Positions 8,741 through 17,493 of a stretch of DNA of 64,000 nt are shown piece by piece. Source of the DNA: Schauerella aestuarii (GTDB lineage: Bacteria; Pseudomonadota; Gammaproteobacteria; Burkholderiales; Burkholderiaceae_B); contig NZ_SIZW01000038.1 in assembly GCF_009866805.1 (NCBI RefSeq), positions 1-64,000 of the forward strand, read 5' to 3'. The translations under genes and the position numbers were made by a program. Each line of letters begins with the position of its first letter. Within the stretch, counting starts at the first letter, position 1. The notes under the pieces were generated by a model. It did no database searches. It was not told the origin of the DNA and saw only the letters and a program-made list of their open reading frames with translations.

Positions 8741-9805
8741 ATGCAAGTTTCCTTCAATTCCATTGCGCAAAGCTATGGCGGCCAAGCGCTCTTCAAAGAC
8801 CTCGATCTGACGCTGCCCAGCGGCAAGTTCTTCACGCTCCTTGGGCCCTCCGGTTGCGGGAAGACGACCCTGTTGCGAATGCTGGGCGGATTCGTGCGTC
8901 CCGACGCAGGCCGCATCCTTTTCGGCCGTGACGACGTCACGAACGTGCCGGTGCACCGCCGCGGTGTGGGAATGGTGTTTCAGGACTACGCCTTGTTTCC
9001 CGACCGCTCGGTACTGGCCAACGTGTGCTATGGCCTGGACGCGCGCGGCGTGGCCCGCGACGAAGCGCGTCGCCGCGCGCGGGCGATACTTGACCGCGTG
9101 GGCTTGGCTGATTTTGCCGATCGTGCGCCCGCTGCACTCTCGGGCGGACAACGCCAGCGGGTGGCGATGGCGCGCGCCTTGGTGATCGAGCCCAAATTGC
9201 TGCTGCTCGACGAGCCCCTTTCGGCACTGGACGTCAAGTTGCGCGTTGAACTGCGCAGCATGATTCGCGATCTGCAGATCGAGGCAGGCATTACGACCGT
9301 GTTCGTGACGCACGATCAGGAAGAGGCATTGGCGATGTCGGACCTGATCGCGGTGATGAATCGCGGCAACATTGTGCAGATCGGCGCGCCCCGGGAAATT
9401 TATAGCCGGCCCCGCACCGCGTTTGCTGCCGATTTCGTGGGCGGTGCCAATCTGATTCCCATTGAGCAGGAACTGCCAAGCGACATCGGCGGGCTGCGCC
9501 GCTTGCGTACGCGGGCGGGCGTGATAGCCACAGATAGTCCGACACCCATACACAGCGGCGCACAGCTCGCGGTACGGAGTGAAGACATTCGCTTTATCGA
9601 CGCCGCATCGGCGGCCGTGGGGGCATTGGCAGGTCACGTCGAGCATGTTGAGTTTCGGGGCAGCGCCACGGGCTACCTCGTGCGCACCGATGCGGGCATC
9701 ATCCGGGTCGACACCCAAACGAAGCAAGGCGACCAAGCCCGCCACCGTGGCGACGCCGTGCTCCTCGAACTGCCGCGCAACGCATGCATCGTAGGGGCAT
9801 CATGA
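8741..9805 (+). CDS. ABC transporter ATPase
   Basis: A 354-residue ABC ATP-binding subunit. The Walker A motif Gly-Pro-Ser-Gly-Cys-Gly-Lys-Thr-Thr is at residues 35-43, the signature Leu-Ser-Gly-Gly-Gln at 133-137 and Walker B (Leu-Leu-Leu-Leu-Asp-Glu-Pro) at 153-159. Past residue 240 there is a TOBE-like regulatory domain, as in the FbpC/PotA/2-aminoethylphosphonate (PhnT) group. It powers uptake with the binding protein upstream and the fused permease downstream. Its stop codon overlaps the permease start (ATGA), indicating translational coupling. Confidence 0.9.
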   Translation: MQVSFNSIAQSYGGQALFKDLDLTLPSGKFFTLLGPSGCGKTTLLRMLGGFVRPDAGRILFGRDDVTNVPVHRRGVGMVFQDYALFPDRSVLANVCYGLDARGVARDEARRRARAILDRVGLADFADRAPAALSGGQRQRVAMARALVIEPKLLLLDEPLSALDVKLRVELRSMIRDLQIEAGITTVFVTHDQEEALAMSDLIAVMNRGNIVQIGAPREIYSRPRTAFAADFVGGANLIPIEQELPSDIGGLRRLRTRAGVIATDSPTPIHSGAQLAVRSEDIRFIDAASAAVGALAGHVEHVEFRGSATGYLVRTDAGIIRVDTQTKQGDQARHRGDAVLLELPRNACIVGAS

Positions 9806-11460
9806 TGCTGGGCACCCTCAAACGCGATCCCGCGTGGCTTGCGGTGGGCGTCATGGCGATCGGCCTGCTCGGCATTTTCCTCGTCTGGCCGCTGATCGGC
9901 ATGCTGGGCAAATCGTTCATCAATGGCGATGGCGCCTTTGGCTTGGGCGGGTACGCGAGATTCTTCTCCGATGCGTCCTATCGCGATGTGCTGATCAATA
10001 CGTTGATTCTTGGTGTCGCCGTCACGCTCACGTCCATGGTGCTGGGCGGCGGCATGGCGGTGATCGTGGCGCGTTGCCGGTTCCCCCTCGCGGGCCTGGT
10101 CACTGCCCTGCCGCTGGTCACGCTGGTCATTCCGGATGTGGTGGTGGCAGCCGCATGGCTATTGATCCTTGGCAAGCAGGGACTGCTCAATACGCTTCTC
10201 GCGCCGCTCGGGATCGAACTTCCTTCGCTGTATTCGTGGTGGGGGCTGGTATTCGTGATGACGCTCAATAATTACGTGTACGCCTTCGTTGCCGTACTGG
10301 TCGGTTTGAAGTCGATGGATCGCAATCTCGAAGAAGCGGCGCAGAGTTTGGGTCGGCCGATCGGGCGCGTTCTCGGCGGGGTCACCTTGCCGTTGTTGCT
10401 GCCGTCGATCTTCGCCGGCGCCTTGATCGTGTTCACGCACGTGATCGGCAGCTTCGGCGTGCCGGCCATTCTCGGCGCGCGCACACCGGTGCTTGCCGTC
10501 AAGGCCTACAACGAATTCGTGAGTGAGATGGGCGGCAATCCCCAGATGCAAACCACGATGGCGTCGCTGCTCGTCTTCCTGGGTGCCGGGTTGTTGTTGA
10601 TTCAAAAATGGGTGGTCGAACGGCGCCAGTTCCAGATGGAATCCGGGCGCAGTCCGATCGCCGTCGCCGTCTCGGGATGGCGTGCAGGTCTGGCGAGTGC
10701 CGCGGTCGTGTGCATGGTTGCGCTCTCGCTCCTGCCGGCGGTGGTGGTGGTGATTACGGCATTCACGCCATCGGTCGGTCCGGTGTTGCGCTATGGCGGC
10801 TTCACTCTCGCGCATCTCCAGTACGCCCTAATTCGTGCGCCGGAGCCGCTGTACAACTCGCTCTTCCTGGCCTCCATCGCAACCGGCGCCGGCGTTATTT
10901 TCTCCGTGGCCTCGGCGTACCTGATCGTCAAGCGCCGTTCGGCCTTCACGCATCTGCTGGATGTGCTGGTGATGCTGCCGCTGACCATCGCCGGCACGGT
11001 GCTCGGCATTGCCCTGATCAACACCTTCAATAGCGGCTGGCTCGTGCTGACCGGCAGCTGGGTGATCATGGCGCTGGCTTATTTCCTGCGGCGCATGCCA
11101 ACGAGCGTGCGCGCGGCGGCCGGCCCCCTGCACAACCTGAAGGACGCGATCGAAGAGGCCTCGATGAGTTTGGGCGTGAGCCCGTTGCGAAGCTTCACGC
11201 GCGTGGTGCTGCCGGTGATCGTGCCCTCCGTGATCGCCGCCGCCGTGTTGATGTGGGTCACCACCCTCTCCGAACTCTCGGCCACCGTGGTGCTGTATTT
11301 CGGCGGCATGAACACCATGCCCATCGAGATCTTTCAACAGATCGACAGTGGCCGGTTGGCATTGGCTTGCGCCTACAGCCTGGTGCTGCTGCTGACGATT
11401 TTCATCCCTTTGGCGCTCGCGCGCTGGATCTTCAAGCTCAACGTTGGAACCCTCGAATGA
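9802..11460 (+). CDS. Fused ABC transporter permease (two inner-membrane domains)
   Basis: A 552-residue inner-membrane protein carrying two binding-protein-dependent permease modules in tandem, with about 12 hydrophobic segments. Each half has the EAA-type cytoplasmic loop: Glu-Glu-Ala-Ala-Gln-Ser-Leu-Gly near residue 180 and Glu-Glu-Ala-Ser-Met-Ser-Leu-Gly near residue 455. The fused form is usual for iron-type permeases (FbpB). The ATG at 9802 overlaps the ATPase stop and is preferred to the ATG at 9784, which would overlap by 22 bases. Its own stop overlaps the start of the aminotransferase (ATGA), tying transport to catabolism. Confidence 0.88.
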   Translation: MMLGTLKRDPAWLAVGVMAIGLLGIFLVWPLIGMLGKSFINGDGAFGLGGYARFFSDASYRDVLINTLILGVAVTLTSMVLGGGMAVIVARCRFPLAGLVTALPLVTLVIPDVVVAAAWLLILGKQGLLNTLLAPLGIELPSLYSWWGLVFVMTLNNYVYAFVAVLVGLKSMDRNLEEAAQSLGRPIGRVLGGVTLPLLLPSIFAGALIVFTHVIGSFGVPAILGARTPVLAVKAYNEFVSEMGGNPQMQTTMASLLVFLGAGLLLIQKWVVERRQFQMESGRSPIAVAVSGWRAGLASAAVVCMVALSLLPAVVVVITAFTPSVGPVLRYGGFTLAHLQYALIRAPEPLYNSLFLASIATGAGVIFSVASAYLIVKRRSAFTHLLDVLVMLPLTIAGTVLGIALINTFNSGWLVLTGSWVIMALAYFLRRMPTSVRAAAGPLHNLKDAIEEASMSLGVSPLRSFTRVVLPVIVPSVIAAAVLMWVTTLSELSATVVLYFGGMNTMPIEIFQQIDSGRLALACAYSLVLLLTIFIPLALARWIFKLNVGTLE

Positions 11461-12686
11461 CTACCCTCAATGACAGCCGGTCGCGCCCCATTCTGGCCGA
11501 TCGCGTGCAAAGTGCGAAACCGTCGGCCACCAAGGAAATGACCCGACTGGCCAATCAGCTCAAACGCGAGGGGCGCAGCATCATCACGTTGAGCCAGGGT
11601 GAGCCGGATTTCCCTACCCCCGAACACGTGCGCGAAGCCGGCCGCGCGGCGATCGATCGCAACGAGTCGCGCTACACCGATGTGGCCGGCACCCATGCCC
11701 TGCGCGAAGCCGTGGTGCGCAAGTTTGCACGCGACAACGGATTGACGTTCACGCCGGATCAGATTCAGGTGGGATGCGGTGCCAAGCAGGTGCTCTATAA
11801 CGCCCTGCAGGCCACGCTGAACCCCGGCGACGAAGTGGTGATTCCCACGCCGGCGTGGGTGTCGTATCCGGAAATGGTGCAGCTGGCAGGCGGCACCCCC
11901 GTCATCGTGCGGTGCGACGCCGCTACGGGATTCAAGATCACGCCGCAGCAATTGGAAAGGGCCATCACGCCACGCACGAAATGGTTGATGCTCAACTCGC
12001 CGTCGAATCCGAGCGGCGCGGTGTACACGTACGATGAGCTTGCCGCGCTGGGCGAGGTGTTGCTGCGCCATCCGCAGGTGTGGATCATGGCCGACGATAT
12101 CTACGAGAAGATTCGCTATGACGAGACGCCCTTCGCCACCCCGGCCGCGGTAACGCCAGCGCTTGCGTTGCGCACGCTCACCATCAATGGCGTATCGAAG
12201 GCGTATGCGATGACAGGATGGCGGGTGGGGTTTGGCGCCGGCCCACTCGATCTCATCAAGGCAATGAATCTGATCCAGTCGCAATCGACCTCACATACCA
12301 GCTCGATCAGTCAGGCCGCGTCCATTGCCGCGCTCGATGGTCCCATGGATTTCCTGCCGCAATTCGTCAAGGCCTTTCGTCATCGCCGCGACTTCGTGGT
12401 TCATGCGCTCAACGATATCGACGGAGTGTCGTGCGATCTGCCGCCTGGGGCGTTCTATGCGTTTCCGTCGTGCCAAGCGCTGCTCGGACGCCGCGATCCT
12501 TCGGGTGCCGTGATGGCCAGCGATAGCGACCTTGCGGCGTATTTGTTGCGCGAAGGCGGCGTAGCGATCGTGCCGGGTTCGGCGTTTGAATTGCCGGGGT
12601 ACTTCCGCATTTCGTATGCTGCCTCCGATGAGGATCTATCGGAAGCCATGTCTCGCATTGCCGCCGCCTGCGCACAGTTGCGTTGA
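11457..12686 (+). CDS. PLP aminotransferase, probable phosphonoalanine transaminase
   Basis: A 409-residue fold-type I (class I/II) aminotransferase. The PLP lysine is Lys248 in Val-Ser-Lys-Ala-Tyr-Ala-Met-Thr-Gly-Trp-Arg; Asn184-Pro185 (in Ser-Pro-Ser-Asn-Pro-Ser-Gly) and the Asp-Asp-Ile-Tyr motif (222-225) are in the expected cofactor positions, and a carboxylate-binding Arg is expected near the C-terminus. It begins inside the permease stop codon and lies 53 bases before the phosphonopyruvate hydrolase. In the Pal2 pathway a transaminase (PalB) converts L-phosphonoalanine to 3-phosphonopyruvate, and this gene sits in the matching place. A general aspartate-type transaminase is the alternative on sequence alone. 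Confidence 0.82.
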   Translation: MTTLNDSRSRPILADRVQSAKPSATKEMTRLANQLKREGRSIITLSQGEPDFPTPEHVREAGRAAIDRNESRYTDVAGTHALREAVVRKFARDNGLTFTPDQIQVGCGAKQVLYNALQATLNPGDEVVIPTPAWVSYPEMVQLAGGTPVIVRCDAATGFKITPQQLERAITPRTKWLMLNSPSNPSGAVYTYDELAALGEVLLRHPQVWIMADDIYEKIRYDETPFATPAAVTPALALRTLTINGVSKAYAMTGWRVGFGAGPLDLIKAMNLIQSQSTSHTSSISQAASIAALDGPMDFLPQFVKAFRHRRDFVVHALNDIDGVSCDLPPGAFYAFPSCQALLGRRDPSGAVMASDSDLAAYLLREGGVAIVPGSAFELPGYFRISYAASDEDLSEAMSRIAAACAQLR

Positions 12687-12739
12687 CCCAAGCATTTTCC
12701 TCATTACGGCTCTTTACTTCTTTCGAGAGAAACACTTCC

Positions 12740-13612
12740 ATGACACGAAACGAGACCCTCCGCGCGGCGCTCGATAGCGGCACGCTTTTCACGGCCATGG
12801 CGGCCCACAATCCGCTCGCGGCCAAACTGGCCGAAGAAGCGGGCTTCGGCGGCATCTGGGGCAGCGGCTTCGAGCTGTCGGCAAGCTACGCGGTGCCCGA
12901 TGCCAATATCCTCTCGATGGGCACGCATCTGGAGATGATTCGCGCCATCTCGTCCACTGTGTCGATCCCCGTGATCGCCGATATCGACACCGGATTCGGC
13001 AATGCGGTGAATGTGCATTACATCGTGCCGCAATACGAAGCCGCCGGGGCGTCGGCCATCGTGATGGAGGACAAGACCTTTCCCAAAGACACGAGCCTGC
13101 GCGCAGCGGGGCGCCAGGAGCTGGTACGGATCGAAGAATTTCAGGGCAAGATTGCAGCGGCGGCCGCATCCCGGCGCGACCCCAATTTTGTGGTGATTGC
13201 CCGCGTCGAGGCGCTGATTGCCGGGCTGGGCCAGGAGGAAGCGATCAAGCGTGGTCTCGCTTATGAAGACGCCGGTGCCGATGCCATCCTGATCCATTCC
13301 AAGCAGAAAACACCCGACGAGATTCTGGCTTTCGTGAAGGCATGGCCAGGGAAAGTGCCCCTGGTGCTCGTGCCTACCGCCTATCCTCAGCTTACCGAGG
13401 CCGACATCGCCGCGTTGGGGAAAGTGGGCGTCGTGATCTACGGCAACCACGCCATTCGTGCCGCCGTGGGCGCGATGCGGCAGGTGTTTGCGCAGATTCG
13501 TCGCGACGGCGGGATCGCCAATGTGGACGCCACCTTGCCCACCGTCAAAGAGATCATCGCCCTGCAAGGCGATGCGCACATGCGGAAGATCGAGGCCGAG
13601 TACTTAAAGTGA
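12740..13612 (+). CDS. pphA: Phosphonopyruvate hydrolase
   Basis: A 290-residue member of the PEP mutase/isocitrate lyase superfamily. It has the metal-site motif Asp-Ile-Asp-Thr-Gly-Phe-Gly-Asn (81-88), Glu110-Asp-Lys112 and Arg155 in Ile-Ala-Arg-Val-Glu-Ala. The gating loop reads Phe-Pro-Lys-Asp-Thr-Ser (114-119): Thr118 stands where PEP mutases carry Asn, the substitution I recall for phosphonopyruvate hydrolase of Variovorax sp. Pal2, which has the same length. The enzyme hydrolyses the C-P bond of 3-phosphonopyruvate to pyruvate and phosphate. It closes the transporter-transaminase operon. The start at 12740 gives the family length; an earlier ATG at 12683 would add 19 unlike residues. 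The 3' end overlaps the convergent peptidase gene by 59 bases. Confidence 0.88.
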   Translation: MTRNETLRAALDSGTLFTAMAAHNPLAAKLAEEAGFGGIWGSGFELSASYAVPDANILSMGTHLEMIRAISSTVSIPVIADIDTGFGNAVNVHYIVPQYEAAGASAIVMEDKTFPKDTSLRAAGRQELVRIEEFQGKIAAAAASRRDPNFVVIARVEALIAGLGQEEAIKRGLAYEDAGADAILIHSKQKTPDEILAFVKAWPGKVPLVLVPTAYPQLTEADIAALGKVGVVIYGNHAIRAAVGAMRQVFAQIRRDGGIANVDATLPTVKEIIALQGDAHMRKIEAEYLK

Positions 13613-15668
13613 TCGGGGCGACCTGCAACCCTGTCGCCTGCGCGGCGAAGGCCCACATGTCTGCGTACTCGTCGATGACCTTGTCGGTCGGCTTTCCCCC
13701 CCCATGCCCGGCGCGGGTTTCCACCCGCACGAGATGGGGCGCTTCTCCCAGATCCGCGGCCTGAATCGCCGCGATGTACTTGAACGTGTGGCCCGGCACC
13801 ACACGATCGTCGGTGTCGGCCGTGGTGGCGAGGATCGCGGGATAGCGTCGGCCCGCCTGGATGTTGTGATACGGCGAGTACGACTGCAAGGTGTGAAAGC
13901 TCGCCTCGTCTGCGGGGTCACCAAACTCATGCGTCCATAACTGGCCACCGGTGAACTGGTTGAAGCGCAGCATGTCCATCACGCCCACGCCGGGCAATGC
14001 GGCGGCGAACAAGTCCGGGCGTTGATTGACGACGGCGCCCACCAGAAGCCCGCCATTGGACTGGCCCTGAATGGCAAGCCCCTCAGGCGATGTGATGCCT
14101 TCTGCATGCAGATAGGTGGCAGCGGCGATGAAGTCGTCGAACACGTTTTGCTTGCGATCGCGGCGCCCCGCCTCATGCCAGGCGCGGCCGTACTCGCCAC
14201 CCCCGCGGATATTGGCCACCGCCAGTGCGCCGCCCTGCTCCAGCCACGCCAGTTGCACGGGCGAATACACCGGAATGATGTTGATGCCAAAGCCGCCATA
14301 GGCATACAGCATCGTGGGCACCGGACCCGTCACATCGCGGCGGCGAACGATGAACATCGGCACGCGCGTGCCATCCTGGGATGTGAAGAAATGCTGTTCG
14401 ACGTTGATGGCATCGAGGTCGACGTCGACGTTCGGTTCGGCCCACACGGTTCTCGTATCGTTGGCAATGTGGTAGCGGTAGATCGTGGTGGGCGCGTTGA
14501 AACTGGTGAAGACGAAAAAACTTTCCGGATCGTCAGGTTGGCCCCGAAACGCGCCGGCGGTGCCGATGCCGGGCAATGCCACCGTGCCATCTGGCATGCC
14601 TTCCAACGTGTAGCGGCGAATGTCCGTTTTGGCGTCGGCGAGGTACGACGCAAGCAGCCTGCCGCCCAGCAACCAGGCGTTGCTCAAGACGGCGGACTGC
14701 TCCGGCACAAGCTCGCTTGCGCCTCGGCCCGACGCATCGAGATCGATCGTGACGACCCTGCGACGCTCCGCGCCCTGCGTGGTCATGACGAAAAAGGTGG
14801 TGCCCACATTGCCGATCACCGACCACTCGTCGTCGATGGTGTCGATGACCTTGCGCGGCGTCCAGTAAGGATCCGTGAGATCGATCACGGTCAGGGCATT
14901 GTTCATCCCCCCTGCGGTGGACGAGATCACCGCGTATCGGCCATCGTCTGTCACGCCCGCGAAATGCAGAAGGTGCGGTTGATCCGGCGTGGCGTACAGG
15001 CGCTTGTCTTGCGATTGATGGGTGCCCAACGCGTGAAAGTAGACCGCATGATCGGCCAGACCCGCCTGGTGGGCCGCGCCCTGCTCCGGCTCAGGATAAC
15101 GGGCATAGAAGAAGCCCGAGCCATCCTTGGCCCAACTGATGCCGGTGAAGCGCGCCCAATGCACCTCATCGTGACGTACGTCGCCCGCGTTCACATCGAA
15201 CACCTTGATCGTGCGCCAATCGGTACCGCCATCCTGCACGGCAAAGGCAACGTACGCGCCGTCTTCCGAGGCCGACCATTCGGACAAGGCCATGGCCCCG
15301 TCGTCGGACCAGAGGTTTGGATTGATGAGCACACGGTCGGGGCCCGCCACCCCTTCGCGAACATAAAGCGCGTCCTGGTTTTCGAGGCCCGTATTGCGGG
15401 TATAGAAATACCGGTTGCCACGCTTGAACGGTGGCATCACCCGTTCGTGATCGAAGAGCGCCGTCAGGCGGGTCTTGAAAATCTCGCGGGCGGGCAATGC
15501 GTCGAGATAGGCTCGGGTGACTTGATTCTGGGCCTGCACCCAGCGCGCGACGTCGGTATCGATGCGAACGTCATTTTCAAGCCAGCGATACGGATCGGCC
15601 ACGTCGCGTTCGAAATGCCGCTCCGCGATATCGCCGTGGGGGGTATGGGGATAGGTGATCGTCGTCAT
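13554..15668 (-). CDS. Prolyl oligopeptidase family serine peptidase (S9A)
   Basis: A 704-residue serine peptidase with an N-terminal beta-propeller (about residues 70-420) and a C-terminal alpha/beta hydrolase domain. Ser537 lies in Gly-Gln-Ser-Asn-Gly-Gly, an Asp lies near residue 620 in Thr-Asp-Asp-Arg-Val-Val-Pro, and His655 in Ala-Gly-His-Gly-Gly-Gly completes the triad. No signal peptide is visible, so a cytoplasmic enzyme cleaving short proline-containing peptides is inferred. The ATG at 15668 (Met-Thr-Thr-Ile-Thr-Tyr-Pro) is preferred to the one at 15734, whose extra codons cover a palindromic operator. The last 59 bases overlap the end of the convergent phosphonopyruvate hydrolase gene. 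Confidence 0.88.
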   Translation of the reverse strand: MTTITYPHTPHGDIAERHFERDVADPYRWLENDVRIDTDVARWVQAQNQVTRAYLDALPAREIFKTRLTALFDHERVMPPFKRGNRYFYTRNTGLENQDALYVREGVAGPDRVLINPNLWSDDGAMALSEWSASEDGAYVAFAVQDGGTDWRTIKVFDVNAGDVRHDEVHWARFTGISWAKDGSGFFYARYPEPEQGAAHQAGLADHAVYFHALGTHQSQDKRLYATPDQPHLLHFAGVTDDGRYAVISSTAGGMNNALTVIDLTDPYWTPRKVIDTIDDEWSVIGNVGTTFFVMTTQGAERRRVVTIDLDASGRGASELVPEQSAVLSNAWLLGGRLLASYLADAKTDIRRYTLEGMPDGTVALPGIGTAGAFRGQPDDPESFFVFTSFNAPTTIYRYHIANDTRTVWAEPNVDVDLDAINVEQHFFTSQDGTRVPMFIVRRRDVTGPVPTMLYAYGGFGINIIPVYSPVQLAWLEQGGALAVANIRGGGEYGRAWHEAGRRDRKQNVFDDFIAAATYLHAEGITSPEGLAIQGQSNGGLLVGAVVNQRPDLFAAALPGVGVMDMLRFNQFTGGQLWTHEFGDPADEASFHTLQSYSPYHNIQAGRRYPAILATTADTDDRVVPGHTFKYIAAIQAADLGEAPHLVRVETRAGHGGGKPTDKVIDEYADMWAFAAQATGLQVAPITLSTRPRSSACAHRLAGR

Positions 15669-15690
15669 TGGCGGTGCGTGCTCCCTGATT

Positions 15691-15726
15691 GGCACTAAGT
15701 GACAGACGATTGTGTCACTAAGTGCC
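15691..15726. promoter_or_regulatory. Twin palindromic operator upstream of the peptidase gene
   Basis: Two 14-base arms, ggcactaagtgaca (15691-15704) and tgtcactaagtgcc (15713-15726), form an inverted repeat with one mismatch pair and an 8-base spacer. Each arm also contains its own near-palindrome cactaagtg, and the two centres are 22 bp apart, about two helical turns. It lies between the peptidase start (15668) and the end of the TetR gene (15747), so a TetR-family site controlling the peptidase is inferred. Confidence 0.7.
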
Positions 15727-15746
15727 ACCTTCACGCAAATCCCGCC

Positions 15747-16358
15747 TCAGATCATCGGATCGCAGATCGGCAAGGTACTTGCCGTTCGAATCGCTGCCGC
15801 CAGACGATCCACCACTTCGGCAAGCGTGAACGGCTGGCCGTGTTTGACGGCGGCGATGCTGATGTCTTCATCGATCACGCGGATGGCGGCGGTGATTGCT
15901 GCGGCGCATAGGCGCAGATCGAATGGGGTGACCGGATCGCGCACGCGATCGGCAATGACCGCTACCACTTCCTCTTCCGCCAGTTGGCATGCCATCAACC
16001 AAGCTGTACGGAGCGCGGGCTCGTCCGGCATCAGCGCGATGAGCCGCACCGCCAGCACTTCGTCCGCTATTTTCTCCGGCGTTTGCGCGGTGGGTTGAAT
16101 CGCGGCGTGCAGGTAGGTTTCGATCGTGGCGTCATGGGGCCACTGCTTGAGAAGGGTGACGAAGCCGAGGGCCGAGGTGGAAAAAAGCGGTTCCACGCAG
16201 CTTTCCTTGGTACGAAAGTAGCGCCAGACCGTACGCTTGGAGAGCCCGGATGCGGCCGCGATATCGTCGCCGCTGGTGCCGGCCACGCCGCGCTCCAAAA
16301 AGAGCCTGGCGGCGTTACGGGATACCGCCAGCCGCGTTTCCTCGCGCTCGATTGCCAT
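15747..16358 (-). CDS. TetR-family regulator
   Basis: A 203-residue TetR-type repressor. The helix-turn-helix spans about residues 15-52 (Gly-Val-Ala-Gly-Thr-Ser-Gly-Asp-Asp-Ile-Ala then Ser-Lys-Arg-Thr-Val-Trp-Arg-Tyr-Phe), followed by an all-helical ligand-binding domain. The start at 16358 (Met-Ala-Ile-Glu-Arg-Glu) places the DNA-binding domain at the usual distance from the N-terminus; the open frame reaches 16412. It is upstream of, and on the same strand as, the peptidase gene, whose promoter region has a twin palindrome likely bound by this protein. Ligand unknown. Confidence 0.85.
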   Translation of the reverse strand: MAIEREETRLAVSRNAARLFLERGVAGTSGDDIAAASGLSKRTVWRYFRTKESCVEPLFSTSALGFVTLLKQWPHDATIETYLHAAIQPTAQTPEKIADEVLAVRLIALMPDEPALRTAWLMACQLAEEEVVAVIADRVRDPVTPFDLRLCAAAITAAIRVIDEDISIAAVKHGQPFTLAEVVDRLAAAIRTASTLPICDPMI

Positions 16359-16480
16359 GCTGATGCCTGTTTCAGGGGTCAAATGAGCGCCAAGCATACA
16401 TGGCATGGCCATAATGAAAAGCGCCGGGACGATATCCGTGCCGGCGCAAGCGTGGCATGTCCAATCCCTGTCAAAAGACC

Positions 16481-17446
16481 TCAGTTGACCTCGATCTTTG
16501 CCGTCGTGATGATGTCTTTCCAGCGCTCCGTTTCCTGGTTGGAGAGCTTCTCGAGGTCGCCACTCGTGCCTGGAAACGGCACGGCGCCCTGCTCGTCCAA
16601 CTGCGTGACCAGCGCGGGGTCGCGGGCAATGCCCACCACGGTGTCCTGCAGTTTTCGAATGATCTGGGGATCGGTGCCGGCCGTTGCCATCACGCCATAC
16701 CAGGACTCGACCACCGCGTCTTTCACGCCGGCCTCAGCCAAAGTGGGCACATCGGGAATCGCCGGGCTGCGCTTGTCGCTGGCCACGGCAAGCACGCGGA
16801 TCTGCCCGGATTTCACGTAGCCCAGCACATTGGGCAGGTTGGCGAACAACACCTGCACTTGTCCCGACAATAGATCGGCCGTTGCAGGTCCCGCCCCGCG
16901 ATAAGGCACGTGCTCGAATCGGGCACCCGACTTGAACATGAACAGCTCGCCGGTCATATGATTGACCGACCCGATGCCCGCCGAAGCCATGTTCAGTTTT
17001 CCAGGGTTGGCCTTGGCATACGCCACCAGCTCCGCCACGGTTTTCGCAGGCGTATTGGCCGATACCGCCAGCACATTGGGCACCGTCGAAAACAAGGCCA
17101 CTGGCGAAAAATCCTTATGCGGATCGTACGGCAGACTCTGCGACAACAGCGGCTGGATAGACTGCTGACCCATCGTCGCCAGGAGCAGCGTATAGCCATC
17201 TGCGGGCGCCTTGGCCACCATGTTGGCGCCGATGCTACCGCCGCCCCCGGGTTTGTTCTCGACGATCACCGGTTGCCGGAGCGCCTCCGACATGCGGTTG
17301 GCCAAGAGCCGTCCCATCAGATTGACCGTACCGCCAGGGGCAAACGGCACGACCAGCGTCACAGGCTTGGTGGGATAGGTTTGGGCATGGGCGCCAGCGG
17401 CGAATCCCATGGCAGCGGCAAGCACCACAACATATTTCAGCATCAT
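16481..17446 (-). CDS. Bug/TctC-family periplasmic binding protein
   Basis: A 321-residue tripartite-tricarboxylate-transporter substrate-binding protein (Bug family). It has a signal peptide ending in Ala-His-Ala-Gln (about residue 22), followed by the family opening (Tyr-Pro-Thr-Lys-Pro-Val-Thr-Leu-Val-Val-Pro-Phe-Ala-Pro-Gly-Gly) and the Ala-Pro-Ala-Asp-Gly-Tyr-Thr-Leu-Leu motif near residue 85. The ATG at 17446 has gagg at a good distance, so it is preferred to that at 17452. No TctA/TctB membrane genes are nearby, which is common for orphan Bug proteins. It lies 47 bases after the lyase gene on the same strand, so it likely binds the lyase substrate, perhaps an N-substituted amino acid. 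Confidence 0.9.
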   Translation of the reverse strand: MMLKYVVVLAAAMGFAAGAHAQTYPTKPVTLVVPFAPGGTVNLMGRLLANRMSEALRQPVIVENKPGGGGSIGANMVAKAPADGYTLLLATMGQQSIQPLLSQSLPYDPHKDFSPVALFSTVPNVLAVSANTPAKTVAELVAYAKANPGKLNMASAGIGSVNHMTGELFMFKSGARFEHVPYRGAGPATADLLSGQVQVLFANLPNVLGYVKSGQIRVLAVASDKRSPAIPDVPTLAEAGVKDAVVESWYGVMATAGTDPQIIRKLQDTVVGIARDPALVTQLDEQGAVPFPGTSGDLEKLSNQETERWKDIITTAKIEVN

Positions 17447-17493
17447 CGACATCCTCGATTGATTGATCAGGTGACTTCTTTTCAGTTGGGGAA

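Noticed and set aside
7757-9745. 662-codon open frame on the minus strand
   Set aside because: Antisense of the binding-protein and ATPase genes, which have clear motifs on the other strand.
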